Assembly: GCA_021838785.1 (NCBI GenBank) | Contig: JAKCCV010000015.1 | Coordinates: 1-64,000, forward strand | Length of the DNA stretch: 64,000 bases | Origin: Acidobacteriota bacterium | Lineage (GTDB): Bacteria; Acidobacteriota; Terriglobia; UBA7540 | Direction: 5' to 3' | Part shown: positions 1 through 8,611 of the stretch, piece after piece | Position numbering within the stretch: position 1 is the stretch's first letter | Layout: every line of letters starts with the position of its first letter | Notes under the pieces: generated by a model | What the model was told of the DNA's origin: nothing | Seen by the model: only the letters and a program-made list of their open reading frames with translations | The model's database searches: none | Position numbers and translations under genes: made by a program

Positions 1-288
1 TCATCGAAACGATGAGTTTCCGACTGGCTATTCCTCGGCAGGTTCGACTCCTCGAGAGCCTGCCTCCGCTTCACCAGCCGGGGGCCATCTTGCAACAAAG
101 GCCGTTCGCAGTACAATCAGATTCCAGCGAACGGCAAGCAGTGTCTTAACTGTTTGTCTCACCTCAGGGGACAACCGCATCAGAGAATTTACAACTTCCT
201 GAATGCAACGACCAACAACTCGTCTCGCGACGTGGTATATTGATGCATTTAGTAGCGTTGAGAGGAACTTGCTGCTCTGGTTTAGGAT
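1..288. other. non-coding left edge
   Basis: No convincing coding frame is seen upstream of the TPR gene. A short perfect 6-bp inverted repeat (GGCAGG at 37-42 with CCTGCC at 59-64) could form a hairpin, but no T-tract follows it, so it is not called as a terminator. The promoter of the TPR gene must lie here or the gene is read from further left; no clear -35/-10 pair was recognised. Confidence 0.4.
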
Positions 289-1737
289 ATGAAATGTATA
301 ATCTTCAGACGGCTGCTGACTCTGGGTTGTTTGATTTTCGCGACTTTAGCCCCGATCTCTGCCGCCAGTGAACAAGGCCGGGTTAGGGCCGTTACCAATG
401 CGGCTCTTGAGAATAACTGTCAGAAACTAAGAGCAGATGTCCCCACATTGGCCGTGCCCGGTCCACGTTTGGAAGCTAGCCTCCAGACTCTGGGACTCTG
501 TGAAGCACAACTGGGCGATCTAAGGGAAGCCGCGAGTACCTTTGGGCGTTTGGTAGACCTCGATCCCAACTCGTGGCAGGCGTGGAACAATCTGGGAGGT
601 AGTTATCTAGCCCTCGGGCGACCTACCGAAGCGTTGCATGCATTCCGACACGCAGCGGAACTGAGACCCGCGAGCCCCTCTGTTCTCTTCGGCCTCGGCA
701 AGGCCCTGACCATCCTCAGCATGTATTCTGAAGCTTATCGAGTGGTGAACCGTGCGTATCGAATGCAGCCGAGCGACGCGCAAATCAAGGAGCTAAGACG
801 AACGCTCGCCAAAACCATAGCGGAGCAAGCTAAAACAATGGTCAACGAGCACAGGTACAAAGAAGCAAGAACACTTCTACTTGAAGTAGCCGACGTCTTT
901 CGAAATTCGGCATCATGGAATGATTTGATCGGGTTTTCAGATCTCAAGTTGGGAGATGCGAAACCTGCACTGAATCACTTGCAACAGGCGGTTAATCTTG
1001 ATCCGGGCAACGAAGACTATTTATTGGATCTGGGCGAGTTTTTCTTGATCTTCAAGGCGTACAATGCTGCACAAACTACGTTTGAAGCGGGAACGAGCAG
1101 ATTTCCGGGGTCGCCCGCCATGGTCTTGGCGCTTGGGCTAACAGCGGAGCTCGAAGGGCGACACCACTACGCAATTTCCATACTAGGGAAACTGATTCGT
1201 TCGAATCCGAACTTTATCCCCGCTTATGCAGTTCTTGGAACGGCGTTAGAGAATGCCCGTGATTGGCAAGGCATGGTGGATTTAGGAAAGAAACTGCAAG
1301 TGCTTGAGCCTTCTAATGGGAGAGGGGAGTACCTGGTGGGCGCTGGCTTGTTTATGATGGCAGACGGCAATCCCGACATGCTAGCGAAAGCTCAAATTGC
1401 TCTTCAAAAGAGCGTAAGACTAGATCCAGATTTCCCGCGGGCTCATTTCCTGCTAGCAAAGGTATTCGAGGCAGAAGGAAAAGACCGGGAAACCATAGCT
1501 CAGTTAAGAGAGACACTACTATTAAACCCCAACTACGCTGAAGCTCACTACGTTCTGGGTATGGCTTATGCCCGCATCGGACAAACGAAACTTGCAAAGG
1601 AGGAGCTGCAGAGATTTCGAAGGATTGAAATGGAAAGGAATGATACAACACGAAGACTCGTAGTTTTGGAATCTGTGGATGGCAAGGCAGCTAAGCGTAG
1701 TCATAAGGGCATTGCTCTCGACCAAAAAAAGCGATAG
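289..1737 (+). CDS. secreted TPR-repeat protein
   Basis: This 482-residue protein starts with a signal peptide (basic start, hydrophobic stretch to about residue 25, AxA-like end), so it is probably exported. The rest is a string of tetratricopeptide repeats, recognisable by units such as WNNLGGSYLALGRPTEAL followed by LDP/LRP spacers at roughly 34-residue steps (about residues 65-450). TPR arrays hold protein partners; the partner is unknown here. The gene ends only 13 bp before the duplicated block at 1751, so it marks the left border of the Rhs island. Its codon use looks less GC-rich than the dcw genes. Secreted TPR proteins of this kind are common in Acidobacteriota. A specific role cannot be assigned. 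Confidence 0.85.
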   Translation: MKCIIFRRLLTLGCLIFATLAPISAASEQGRVRAVTNAALENNCQKLRADVPTLAVPGPRLEASLQTLGLCEAQLGDLREAASTFGRLVDLDPNSWQAWNNLGGSYLALGRPTEALHAFRHAAELRPASPSVLFGLGKALTILSMYSEAYRVVNRAYRMQPSDAQIKELRRTLAKTIAEQAKTMVNEHRYKEARTLLLEVADVFRNSASWNDLIGFSDLKLGDAKPALNHLQQAVNLDPGNEDYLLDLGEFFLIFKAYNAAQTTFEAGTSRFPGSPAMVLALGLTAELEGRHHYAISILGKLIRSNPNFIPAYAVLGTALENARDWQGMVDLGKKLQVLEPSNGRGEYLVGAGLFMMADGNPDMLAKAQIALQKSVRLDPDFPRAHFLLAKVFEAEGKDRETIAQLRETLLLNPNYAEAHYVLGMAYARIGQTKLAKEELQRFRRIEMERNDTTRRLVVLESVDGKAAKRSHKGIALDQKKR

Positions 1738-1750
1738 AGCGTGAGGTTTC

Positions 1751-2254
1751 GGCAGGCGTGCTAGGTCTCTTCCTTGCTTTGGGCGGTATTCTGTTGTGGC
1801 AAGGCCGCGGTTGGGAAGGCCGGCTATGGGGTGTTGGGCTGATTTTATTTGCGATTACTGCAGTCTGGGGTGTGCTGGCAGGAAACCTGGCGGCTGTGTA
1901 TCCCTACGCCGTCGAGATCGAGGAAGGCAAGGGCTTCCGCTTCTATGCTCCCTTCAAGCAGTTTTACATACCCAGCCAGGAAGTAGAGCGCGTGAAGTGG
2001 TCTTGGCTCTGGGGTGGTTGCGTGGTCAGGCTCAGGAAACGACGTGGTCTCCTCGTCGGCTTCATTATCCACTTCGCGTGGGGCCGGCAGGGACGCGAGC
2101 TGGCCCAAGCAATTAGTCAGGAACTTTCCCGCGGTGCGTAGGGCGACCGCCCACGTCGTCTGGCAATCTGGAGGGGACGCGTCGGAGGCAGTCAATGCTG
2201 AGCATGGGAACTAAGACAAGGGGTGTAGTGCTCGTGGCCATGTTGGCTGGCGTC
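1751..2254 (+). repeat. 504-bp direct repeat, copy 1 (partner 12762-13265)
   Basis: This block matches 12762-13265 at a constant offset of 11011 bp, with only two mismatches noticed (near 1767 and 2192). It holds the 3' two-thirds of a presumed immunity gene, the spacer after it, and the first 20 codons of the next frame. The left edge begins just after the TPR stop and the right edge falls inside the following gene. Near-identity implies a recent duplication or active gene conversion. Confidence 0.9.
1758..2141 (+). pseudogene. 5'-truncated copy of PH-like membrane immunity protein
   Basis: The 127-residue frame is nearly identical to the C-terminal part of the 183-residue protein at 12601-13152. 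It lacks the first 56 or so residues, including the PGVKVFRA segment shared by the two longer relatives (10954, 12601). What remains is a two-segment membrane region followed by a PH-like beta-rich part (YPYAVEIEEGKG, FYAPFKQFYIP). The start at 1758 is a GTG inside the repeat with no recognisable ribosome binding site, so expression is doubtful. It is most simply a displaced immunity-gene remnant left by the 504-bp duplication. Confidence 0.7.
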
Positions 2255-2848
2255 GTCCTGGCCTTGAGCGCGCACGGGCGCGAATCGAGCGAGCGCGGAT
2301 TCCACGCCAACAAGCGCCCACGCCAATCCGACCGGGGCTTACCTTCAGTCCGCCTTAGGACCGTCGCCTGCCAAATGCTTGGGGCGGTTGCGGGGACAGC
2401 GCCTGACCGGGTTGTGGTTAAACAGAATTTCGTGCGCGGGGGCGCGGTGTTCGGCGCAGAAGTTGACTTCATCGCCGGATGGCCGGGCTCGCCGTGCAGG
2501 GTCCAGGCGTTCAGGGTTCCCTATCTCTTGAACGATATGTTCTTCCAGTTGGATGGCAATCTGGTCACGGAATGGGTCGGTGGCGACCGACCCGTGGTCG
2601 AGGTCTTTCACGTTGGGCAGGGCGGAGTCAGGCTCGTTTTCAAACATGGGTCGCGCGCGGGCCCGGAGTATTGGGACAGCTCGATCTTGATAAATAACGC
2701 GGCGATCGAAAGCGATGGCAACTATCACAACACCACAACCGAGATTTGGAAGTGGGAGGGCAGGTCGTACCGCCTCTTGGCCACTGTTCCTTACCGCCAG
2801 CGTCTGGAGGCTCTAGCGAGGCTCGAAGGCAAGGGGGAGGGTAATTGA
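2195..2848 (+). CDS. putative secreted protein of unknown function
   Basis: A 217-residue frame. The first 26 residues form a plausible signal peptide (TKTR then a VVLVAMLAGVVLALSAHG core). The mature part has two cysteines and a beta-rich C-terminal half ending in YRLLATVPYRQR; no family is recognised. Codons 1-20 lie in the 504-bp repeat: at 13206 the same 20 codons run into unrelated sequence, so one copy is chimeric. Here the hydrophobic signal runs smoothly across the repeat edge, which suggests this is the intact version. It overlaps by 4 bp the frame of the Rhs fragment that follows. It may be an effector or immunity-type gene of the island, but this is only inferred from position. Confidence 0.5.
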   Translation: MLSMGTKTRGVVLVAMLAGVVLALSAHGRESSERGFHANKRPRQSDRGLPSVRLRTVACQMLGAVAGTAPDRVVVKQNFVRGGAVFGAEVDFIAGWPGSPCRVQAFRVPYLLNDMFFQLDGNLVTEWVGGDRPVVEVFHVGQGGVRLVFKHGSRAGPEYWDSSILINNAAIESDGNYHNTTTEIWKWEGRSYRLLATVPYRQRLEALARLEGKGEGN

Positions 2849-3720
2849 CCCCCCATCCCTTGGGCGGGGAGGTGAGCAATCCGCAGTCGCTCAATCGGTA
2901 TGCGTATGTACTGAACAATCCCACGACGTTCGTTGACCCGCTGGGGTTGACGGAGCAGGTGCTTCCGGGCTGTGACCCGTCTGACCCGGAGGCGTGCGGC
3001 CCGCCGCCGTGCAACCCGTTCACGGACATTGAGTGCAATCCGGGTTGCAGCATCGGGAATCCAAATTGCACGCCGGGCTGCGGCGCGCTGGGCATCGGCT
3101 TCCCGTGCGGGCCGATCGGCCCGCCCGGGGGAATCCGCGTCGGCGGTGGTGGCTCGCCGAGCGGCGCAGGAACGGCCAGCACCGCGCCGCCGCTTGCGGA
3201 CACTGTCGGCAACGCCAGCTTCCCAATGGGGAGTAACGTGTGCGCAATTTGGATACCCACGGACGCATGGCCGCCGCAGGTGGTCGTCTGGGGGTGTGGA
3301 CAGAGCCTTTTCTGGCCCGCGATCGGGACAGCTGTCGCCGTAGGGGCCGGGGTCGTGGCTTGGCTGAACCCTTTCGGGAGCGCCAGCGGTCCAGCGTTGC
3401 CGGAGTGGGGACGCCTGCCGGGCGACATAGCGGGGTGCGAAGCATCGACCCTCGCGGAGGACTTTGGGACCGGCGCCGGGGAGCTGATCCCTTACTTCAG
3501 CGTCTTTAGCTATCTGCCGTCGAGCCCCTACTTCCTAGGCGCCTGGGGCAGCCTGCTCGAAACCGCGACGATCAAGGGCGGAGTTTTACAAGCAGTCAAA
3601 GCAATCCCGGGGGCAGCGGAGGTCGTTCCGGCCGTCGAGCAAGGCTCCTTCGTGGTGGGAGGGCTGCTCACGGGAGCTGCGTCACTCATGGACCTGAGTG
3701 CGCGTGTGAAATGCTACTAA
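2845..3720 (+). CDS. orphan Rhs fragment A: core end plus hydrophobic tip
   Basis: The frame opens inside the very end of an Rhs core (LGGEVSNPQSLNRYAYV, then NNPTTFVDPLGL), the last block before the variable tip in Rhs proteins. No YD-repeat barrel precedes it, so it is a displaced C-terminal module. After the core comes a Cys/Pro-rich linker (CDPSDPEACGPPPCNPF) and a Gly-rich hinge; both are shared with fragment C (6478-6685). The tip, about residues 130-291, is rich in Ala/Gly and hydrophobic stretches, which suggests a membrane-acting toxin. The start is only a TTG near 2845, so expression is uncertain. The small membrane gene at 3797 is the presumed immunity partner. Confidence 0.7.
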   Translation: MTPHPLGGEVSNPQSLNRYAYVLNNPTTFVDPLGLTEQVLPGCDPSDPEACGPPPCNPFTDIECNPGCSIGNPNCTPGCGALGIGFPCGPIGPPGGIRVGGGGSPSGAGTASTAPPLADTVGNASFPMGSNVCAIWIPTDAWPPQVVVWGCGQSLFWPAIGTAVAVGAGVVAWLNPFGSASGPALPEWGRLPGDIAGCEASTLAEDFGTGAGELIPYFSVFSYLPSSPYFLGAWGSLLETATIKGGVLQAVKAIPGAAEVVPAVEQGSFVVGGLLTGAASLMDLSARVKCY

Positions 3721-3796
3721 TGCTACTAGGATTGGGGATACGGGCTCGTGCTCCCGCAGGCAGGGCTGCCCAAATCCCTGCTCCGGGGGGGCGGAT

Positions 3797-4069
3797 ATGA
3801 TCCAGTCGCACCGGTCACTCCTGACTTGGGCGGTGGCCTTGCTGCTGACGCATTTGGGTCTGTGGGAAGCGCGTACCTTCCCAAGCAAGCCTTGGATGGC
3901 CTGCCTCAACTGGCTTTTGGCCATCACCCTGGTCTCGGGGGATATGATCTGGCTGCCGCTGAATAGGGGGGTGCCTGCTCTGTCGTTGAGGCCCATCCTG
4001 GGGACAGTGATTTGCTCCACAGGGCTTGCTCTCGTGACGAAATATTACTTGGAACACCGCTCCTCCTGA
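3797..4069 (+). CDS. small membrane protein, presumed immunity to tip A
   Basis: A 90-residue protein with about three hydrophobic segments (residues 9-24, 33-52 and 64-82), so it should sit in the inner membrane. It lies 76 bp after tip A. Rhs tips are normally followed by their immunity gene, and a membrane immunity protein fits a hydrophobic, membrane-acting tip. It has no close relative among the other immunity-like genes in this island. No conserved family is recognised; the immunity role is inferred from context only. Confidence 0.5.
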   Translation: MIQSHRSLLTWAVALLLTHLGLWEARTFPSKPWMACLNWLLAITLVSGDMIWLPLNRGVPALSLRPILGTVICSTGLALVTKYYLEHRSS

Positions 4070-4188
4070 AGGAGGTAGGGGGGACCACGGCTGTTCCGGT
4101 CCACGGTTCCTCATTCCAGCAATATCGCAACGCGATGTACTGCGGATCGTCCTCCCGCAGCGGACGGAGCAGGGAGGCGCGGTCAAAC

Positions 4189-5475
4189 ATGTCCCGACCG
4201 TGGACTTTTCCATCGAATCTCATCGCAACGGGAGACATTTATCTCGATGCCTCGGACGACGTGACCAACGGCAACACATTTGGTGGGCCGTGCCCGGCGA
4301 TGTCGTACAATTCCAACAACCAGTTGACGGCGGTAGGCGGGACGGGGGTAACCTACGATGCGGCGGGGGACTTGACCAACGACGGCAGTCACACGTATCA
4401 GTACGACGCCGAGGGGCGGCTGAGTTCGGTGGACAGCGGCTCAACGTGGAAGTTCGTTTATAATGCGCTGGGCGAGCGGGCGGAGTGGATTTCCTCAGGC
4501 GGGGCGGATCAGCACCTGTTCGACCCCTGGGGCACGTGGTTGGGCAATGCGGGCGAATACAGCACGTTGCCCGCGCTGGGCCTCTACCGGGCGCTCTACA
4601 TCAATGGCGAGACGGCGTTCCTGCATTAGAATCTGCTCGGTTCGAGCCAGACGCAGACCGATTACAGCGGCACGCCGATTCAGGACATGGCGTTTTACCC
4701 GTGGGGTCAGGTGTGGTGGCAGGCGCAGCAGGGGATGGGGTGGGGCTTCGCCTCGATGCCCTATTGGGACGTCAATACCAACACCAGCTTCACGCAGTTT
4801 CGGGAATACTCTATGAACCTGGGCCGGTGGTACAGTCCGGACCCGTTGGGCGGGGAGGTGGCCAATCCGCAGTCGCTCAATCGGTATGCGTATGTGGACA
4901 ACAACCCAACCACCTTTACGGACCCGTTGGGATTGTACCGCTGGGTGGCGTGGAACGGGTGCACGTACGACACGGCATACTTCTGGGTTGACGGCCAGTA
5001 TCAGGGGTCTGACACGGAGCTCGTGGGTTGCCCCGGCCCGTCCTTCTTCCAGCCGATAATGCCGTCGCTGCCAAACTTCGGGGGCGGGGGGGGCGGGCGC
5101 GGACGCCCCACGCCGCCGCAAACGCAGGCACCGCAGAAGAAGCCCTGCACTCCGCTGGCGAATAAGCTTCAAGGGACGCCCGCAGCAGGCGTAGATACGC
5201 TTTTCGACGCCTTCAACCGCCTTACCCATCCCCTCGACATGACCGAGATAAACGGCCTCATGTTTGTAACGGGAGGGGTGGTAGCGGCAACCGGGCTTGG
5301 CGCGATAGGCGTTACGTGTTTTGTACCCGAGCCATTCGAGCCGCTCGCATGCTCTGCGGGTGTGATGGGCGGCGCGCCTACTGCGGCCGGGGGGGCCTTT
5401 CTGGTCAAGCAGTCAGTCAGCTTTTTCAAGAATTATACTCTTCCCGCAATCAAAGACTGGGGCTGCCATGAATAG
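4189..5475 (+). pseudogene. orphan Rhs fragment B, interrupted by an in-frame TAG
   Basis: This is the longest core fragment: YD repeats (YDAAGDLTNDGSHTYQYDAE, then NALGERAEW) lead to the conserved core end at 4844-4935. The frame is broken by TAG at 4627-4629, in LH*NLLGSSQTQTD. Fragment E reads LHYNLLGSSQTQTD with TAC at the same codon, so one C-to-G change explains the stop. Reading resumes in the same frame to 5475. The linker (DGQYQGSD, then a Gly-rich hinge) is shared with fragment E. The tip (PCTPLANKLQGTPAAGVDTL to KDWGCHE) is shared with fragment D and is strongly hydrophobic. The immunity gene overlaps its 3' end by 8 bp. Confidence 0.8.
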
Positions 5476-5869
5476 GCGCGCTGAAGAAGGAGGGCCTAGG
5501 CCGCAAAAGCCCTCAGCGATGTCGTTCAGGCAGGCATTGCTGTTCGTCGTTTACTACACGATCTTTCAATTCATTGTTGTGGCTATCGCCGGTCCCGTGC
5601 TGCATCATTTTCTCGGTCTCGATGTCACATGGACGGATCTGCTTCTGGCTTTGGTTCTTCTAACCTGTTGCGGTCCCATATTCGTGGGGTTAGTCTATTG
5701 GTCCCGCGCGTCGCGCGACCGCCCATGGGCTTTCACGATTCGCTCCGGCCTGTCGATGTGCGCCATGGTAGTTCTCTACGCCTCTGCGGTGACACTCAGC
5801 GCGCGTAGACTCGGCCTGTCCCTCATCTCCTCCGCGGCCCTGCCAGCGTATATGGCGACGGTACTTGTG
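5397..5869 (+). repeat. 473-bp direct repeat, copy 1 (partner 10265-10737)
   Basis: The block matches 10265-10737 at a constant offset of 4868 bp with about three mismatches (for example catgaatagg against catgagtagg). It carries the last 26 codons of tip B and the first 134 codons of its immunity gene. Outside the block the two loci differ completely. Confidence 0.9.
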
Positions 5870-5950
5870 TTCCTTCTGCCTATGTCACTACTTACGGCTT
5901 ATTTTGTGCGGCGGTGGCGGATCGACCCCGGACGACGCCAATCGTCCTGA
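5468..5950 (+). CDS. four-TM membrane protein, presumed immunity to tip B
   Basis: A 160-residue protein with four hydrophobic segments (about 22-45, 54-78, 90-115, 120-149). Its ATG lies inside the last codons of tip B (8-bp overlap), so translation is likely coupled to the tip, as usual for toxin/immunity pairs. It is related to the protein at 9741 (VYWSRASRDRPWAFTIRSG against LYWARLSRERPKSCAIRFG), which in turn follows the related tip D. Parallel relatedness of tips and partners supports the immunity assignment. A copy with a replaced C-terminus lies at 10336. The stop codon TGA at 5948-5950 is also where the core of fragment C begins. Confidence 0.65.
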   Translation: MNRRAEEGGPRPQKPSAMSFRQALLFVVYYTIFQFIVVAIAGPVLHHFLGLDVTWTDLLLALVLLTCCGPIFVGLVYWSRASRDRPWAFTIRSGLSMCAMVVLYASAVTLSARRLGLSLISSAALPAYMATVLVFLLPMSLLTAYFVRRWRIDPGRRQSS

Positions 5951-7118
5951 CGCCGAGGGGCGGCTGGCCAGCGTGGATTCGGGCTCGACGCGGAAGTTCG
6001 TGTATAATGCGCTGGGCGAGCGGGCGGAGTGGATTTCGTCGGGCGGGTCGGACCAGCACCTGTTCGACCCTTCGGGCACGTGGCTGGGCAACGCGGGGGA
6101 ATACAGCACGTTGCCCGCGCTCGGCATCTACCGGGCGCTCTACATCAACGGCGAGGCGGTTTACCTTCACCGGAACAATCTGGGCTCGAGCCAGACGCAG
6201 ACCGATTACAGCGGCACGCCAATCCAGGACATGGCGTTTTACCCGTGGGGTCAGGTGTGGTGGCAGGCGCGGCAGGGGATGGGGTGGGGTTTCGCCGGGA
6301 TGCCCTATTGGGACGTCAACACCAACACGAGCTTCACGCAGTTTCGGGAATACTCCATGAACGTGGGGCGGTGGTACAGCCCGGACCCGCTGGGCGGGGA
6401 GGTGATCAACCCGCAGTCGCTCAATCGGTATGCGTACGCGATGAATAATCCCACGACGTATAACGATCCTCTGGGGCTGACCGAGCAGGTGCCTCCGGGC
6501 TGTGACCCGTCTGACCCGGAGGCGTGCGGCCCGCCGCCCTGCAACCCGTTCACGGACATTGAGTGCAATCCCGGTTGCAGCATCGGGAATCCAGATTGCA
6601 CGCCGGGCTGCGGCGCGCTGGGCATCGGCTTCCCGTGCGGGCCGACCGGGCCGCCCGGGGGAATCCACGTCGGCGGGGGCGGAGGGGGCGGCGGCACAGC
6701 TTCCAGCGCCCCGCCCGCCGGACAACCGCCGCTGGCAAACGGAGGCACGAACTTCAGTCCGACTGACACGCTGCCGATTGGGGAGTTGGGGTTGTGCGTC
6801 TCCCAACCCGAGGTGTGCACGGCCGTGACGATAATAGTGGTGGTCAGCGCTGCGTACGAGGGCTACCAGCTTTGGAAGCACACGAGGCCCCTGCCCGCAC
6901 AGCCGCAAGCTTCGCCTCAGGTGAAGCCGACGACTGTGCCGCAGGCCCCGGCGCAGACCCAGTCGCAGCCGAACACGGACTGGGAAATTTGTTACCTCAG
7001 ATCTGACCTGCTGCGAGGGAGCGGTTTCCACACCTGTTACTACGTATGCCAGCCAAGCAAGCGTGTGCTGAAGAGGGTACAGAAGGATACGTGCGACCCA
7101 TACACCACGTCATTCTAG
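5865..7118 (+). CDS. orphan Rhs fragment C with short Cys-rich tip
   Basis: Rhs homology starts at 5949, exactly at the preceding stop codon, with DAEGRLASVDSGSTRKF and runs unbroken through the core end (6388-6479). The first 28 residues of the frame are not Rhs. The linker after the core (CDPSDPEACGPPPCNPF and Gly-rich hinge) is shared with fragment A. Next come a hydrophobic segment (VCTAVTIIVVVSAAYEG) and a Pro/Gln hinge ending QAPAQTQSQPN. The final tip is only about 45 residues, with four cysteines arranged C-x(n)-TCYYVC-x(n)-C. The same hinge and a related tip recur at 7779-7969. The start codon is unclear (a TTG at 5865 is weak), so translation is uncertain. Confidence 0.7.
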   Translation: MCSFCLCHYLRLILCGGGGSTPDDANRPDAEGRLASVDSGSTRKFVYNALGERAEWISSGGSDQHLFDPSGTWLGNAGEYSTLPALGIYRALYINGEAVYLHRNNLGSSQTQTDYSGTPIQDMAFYPWGQVWWQARQGMGWGFAGMPYWDVNTNTSFTQFREYSMNVGRWYSPDPLGGEVINPQSLNRYAYAMNNPTTYNDPLGLTEQVPPGCDPSDPEACGPPPCNPFTDIECNPGCSIGNPDCTPGCGALGIGFPCGPTGPPGGIHVGGGGGGGGTASSAPPAGQPPLANGGTNFSPTDTLPIGELGLCVSQPEVCTAVTIIVVVSAAYEGYQLWKHTRPLPAQPQASPQVKPTTVPQAPAQTQSQPNTDWEICYLRSDLLRGSGFHTCYYVCQPSKRVLKRVQKDTCDPYTTSF

Positions 7119-7128
7119 GGTCCCTGCC

Positions 7129-7776
7129 ATGAAGAGCCGAGAGCCCAAACCTGGCCGACATCAAACGCTGCCGCGGGGAATCGTTCGCGAGTCCAAGTGG
7201 CTGCGCGTCCGCGAGGTAAAGCCGAACGTATTTGAGATCCAGTCAAAACTTTTGCAAGATGGACTCGAGCCTGACCCTGAGGAGGTTGATCGCATGTGGC
7301 CACAGCTCTCCCCGCGCGAGCGCTTAGACCTATGCCTTGCCTACTGCGCAAAGCCGGAAATCACGAAGCAAGACGAAAGAATCCTGAATATCATGATGGA
7401 AAGGGGAGATGAAACCATCTGGGGGGATCTTGCCTCCGTGCTAACAAGGCACACTGACCGAATGAGAGTGCTGGGCTTCCTTCGGGAGAGGGTCAGGGAG
7501 CAGCGGACGCTTGTTGCCAACTATTATCAGGCGCTCGAGACAATGGGGGACGCGGGGGCTGTCCCCCTACTGATCAGGAGGTACCAGACGTATATAGCCG
7601 GGGGAGGAAAGCCGGAGATGGCAGATCAGGCGCTAGCCGTCGATTACTTGGGCTGCTGTAGGGCCTTGTGGAAACTGACCGGGACCGACCGCTACCGGCA
7701 AGCGATTCAGGAACACGTGGACGCGCCGTCCAAGTTTCTGCGGGACTTGGCAAGGAGGCTCCTTGAGCGGCCCTGA
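7129..7776 (+). CDS. helical-repeat-like protein, presumed immunity to Cys-rich tip C
   Basis: A 215-residue protein with no signal or membrane segment, predicted cytoplasmic and mostly helical; the spacing of hydrophobic helices resembles HEAT-like repeats. It begins 11 bp after tip C. It is clearly related to the 212-residue protein at 7973: KPEITKQDERILNIMM against KPVLSGEDERILDFLM, and DRMRVLGFL against DRKRVAGFL. Both follow tips that are also related to each other, the pattern expected for diversified immunity proteins. It is the only soluble immunity family in the island. The fold assignment rests on pattern only. Confidence 0.65.
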   Translation: MKSREPKPGRHQTLPRGIVRESKWLRVREVKPNVFEIQSKLLQDGLEPDPEEVDRMWPQLSPRERLDLCLAYCAKPEITKQDERILNIMMERGDETIWGDLASVLTRHTDRMRVLGFLRERVREQRTLVANYYQALETMGDAGAVPLLIRRYQTYIAGGGKPEMADQALAVDYLGCCRALWKLTGTDRYRQAIQEHVDAPSKFLRDLARRLLERP

Positions 7777-7969
7777 TGAGGCCCCGGCGCAGACCCAGTC
7801 GCAGCCGAACCAGAGCAGCGGGAGACAGACAAGATGCACAAACACGGGAATAGATTGGTCGCTGGGATTTTGCACCTATAAATGCGACGACGGACTGCCG
7901 GAGGTGCGCCCGATACCTGCCGGAGGTCAGTGCGAGCCTGTAATTTACGTAGACTGGAGACCGTACTAA
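7763..7969 (+). CDS. coreless orphan Cys-rich tip (C2)
   Basis: A 68-residue frame beginning with the hinge APAQTQSQPN. The 32 bp at 7779-7810 are identical to 6943-6974 in fragment C, so this is a second tip that shares only the hinge. The tip holds the pattern C-x(n)-FCTYKC-x(n)-GQCEP and ends at 7969; it parallels TCYYVC-x(n)-DTCDP in tip C. No Rhs core is attached and the TTG start overlaps the end of the preceding gene, so it may serve only as a recombination donor. Its presumed immunity gene starts 4 bp downstream. Confidence 0.6.
   Translation: MSGPDEAPAQTQSQPNQSSGRQTRCTNTGIDWSLGFCTYKCDDGLPEVRPIPAGGQCEPVIYVDWRPY
7779..7810 (+). repeat. 32-bp identical hinge (partner 6943-6974)
   Basis: Perfect 32-bp match between the Pro/Gln hinge of fragment C and the start of the coreless tip C2, at an offset of 836 bp. 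It marks the tip side of the exchange point: recombination here would swap tip C plus immunity for tip C2 plus immunity, in frame. Confidence 0.9.
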
Positions 7970-7972
7970 TCT

Positions 7973-8611
7973 ATGGACAAAGCCGGCTGGCGAGTGATTG
8001 AAGACAAGGAGTGGTATCGGCACTACGCGTCGTCGAGATTTCCCTATATCTACGAGTCGAAGTTTGCCACCGGCGAAGCGAGTATTTCGCTCGCGGATCT
8101 GGAAGCGCGTTGGGGGGGCTGGGATGAGGGGGAGCGGGTGCAGTTTGCACAGGCATTTAGCGACAAGCCCGTGCTAAGCGGCGAAGACGAGCGCATACTG
8201 GACTTTCTGATGAAGCAAGATGGGGAGATGGTATCAAGCTCGATCGCGACGGCGGTGGCGAAACTTCCGGATAGGAAACGGGTGGCAGGTTTCCTCACAG
8301 ACTCTCTAAAGGCCTTTCCAAAGACACGTGGGAACTTCTTGTGTGCGCTAGCTAGGTTGGCAGCGCCGGAGACCACGCCCGACCTGCTTTCGGTCTACAT
8401 GGAGTGCAGCCGGAAAGTCGGGAAAGGCGTTCGCGATTATGACTCTCTCTCCGATTTACTTTATTGCTCCGCGGCGCTTTACAGAACGACGAAAGAGCAA
8501 AAGTACCTGGACCTAGTTAATTCCCACTTGCAGCACCCGGACGACCAGTTGAGGTCCACGGCCGAAAACGCGGCACGGTGGGCGGCTCCCCCCCGTCCCG
8601 CTAACAGGTAG
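7973..8611 (+). CDS. helical-repeat-like protein, presumed immunity to tip C2
   Basis: A 212-residue soluble, helix-rich protein related to the one at 7129 across most of its length (shared DERIL and DRxRVxGFL motifs and a C-terminal YCSAALYRTTKEQKY region). It starts 4 bp after tip C2, so the two are probably co-translated. Divergence from its sister while keeping the same layout is what is seen for immunity proteins matched to different toxin variants. Direct biochemical function is unknown. Confidence 0.65.
   Translation: MDKAGWRVIEDKEWYRHYASSRFPYIYESKFATGEASISLADLEARWGGWDEGERVQFAQAFSDKPVLSGEDERILDFLMKQDGEMVSSSIATAVAKLPDRKRVAGFLTDSLKAFPKTRGNFLCALARLAAPETTPDLLSVYMECSRKVGKGVRDYDSLSDLLYCSAALYRTTKEQKYLDLVNSHLQHPDDQLRSTAENAARWAAPPRPANR

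Noticed and set aside
37-64. 6-bp stem hairpin near the left edge as a terminator
   Set aside because: Long loop and no T-tract after it.
2640-3428. Minus-strand frame of 262 codons opposite Rhs fragment A
   Set aside because: Pro/Gly-rich shadow of the linker region; the plus frame has clear Rhs core similarity.
3924-4238. Minus-strand frame with MRFDGKVHGRDMFDRASLLR between immunity gene A and Rhs fragment B
   Set aside because: It reads more like a protein than most shadows and may be debris of another gene, but no family could be named and it overlaps the A immunity gene, so it is not called.
5892-7031. Long open frame on the minus strand (379 codons) opposite Rhs fragment C
   Set aside because: It mirrors the GC-rich Rhs coding sequence; the protein is Arg/Pro/Ala-rich without family features, and similar mirror frames occur opposite B and E. 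It is a shadow of the Rhs frame.
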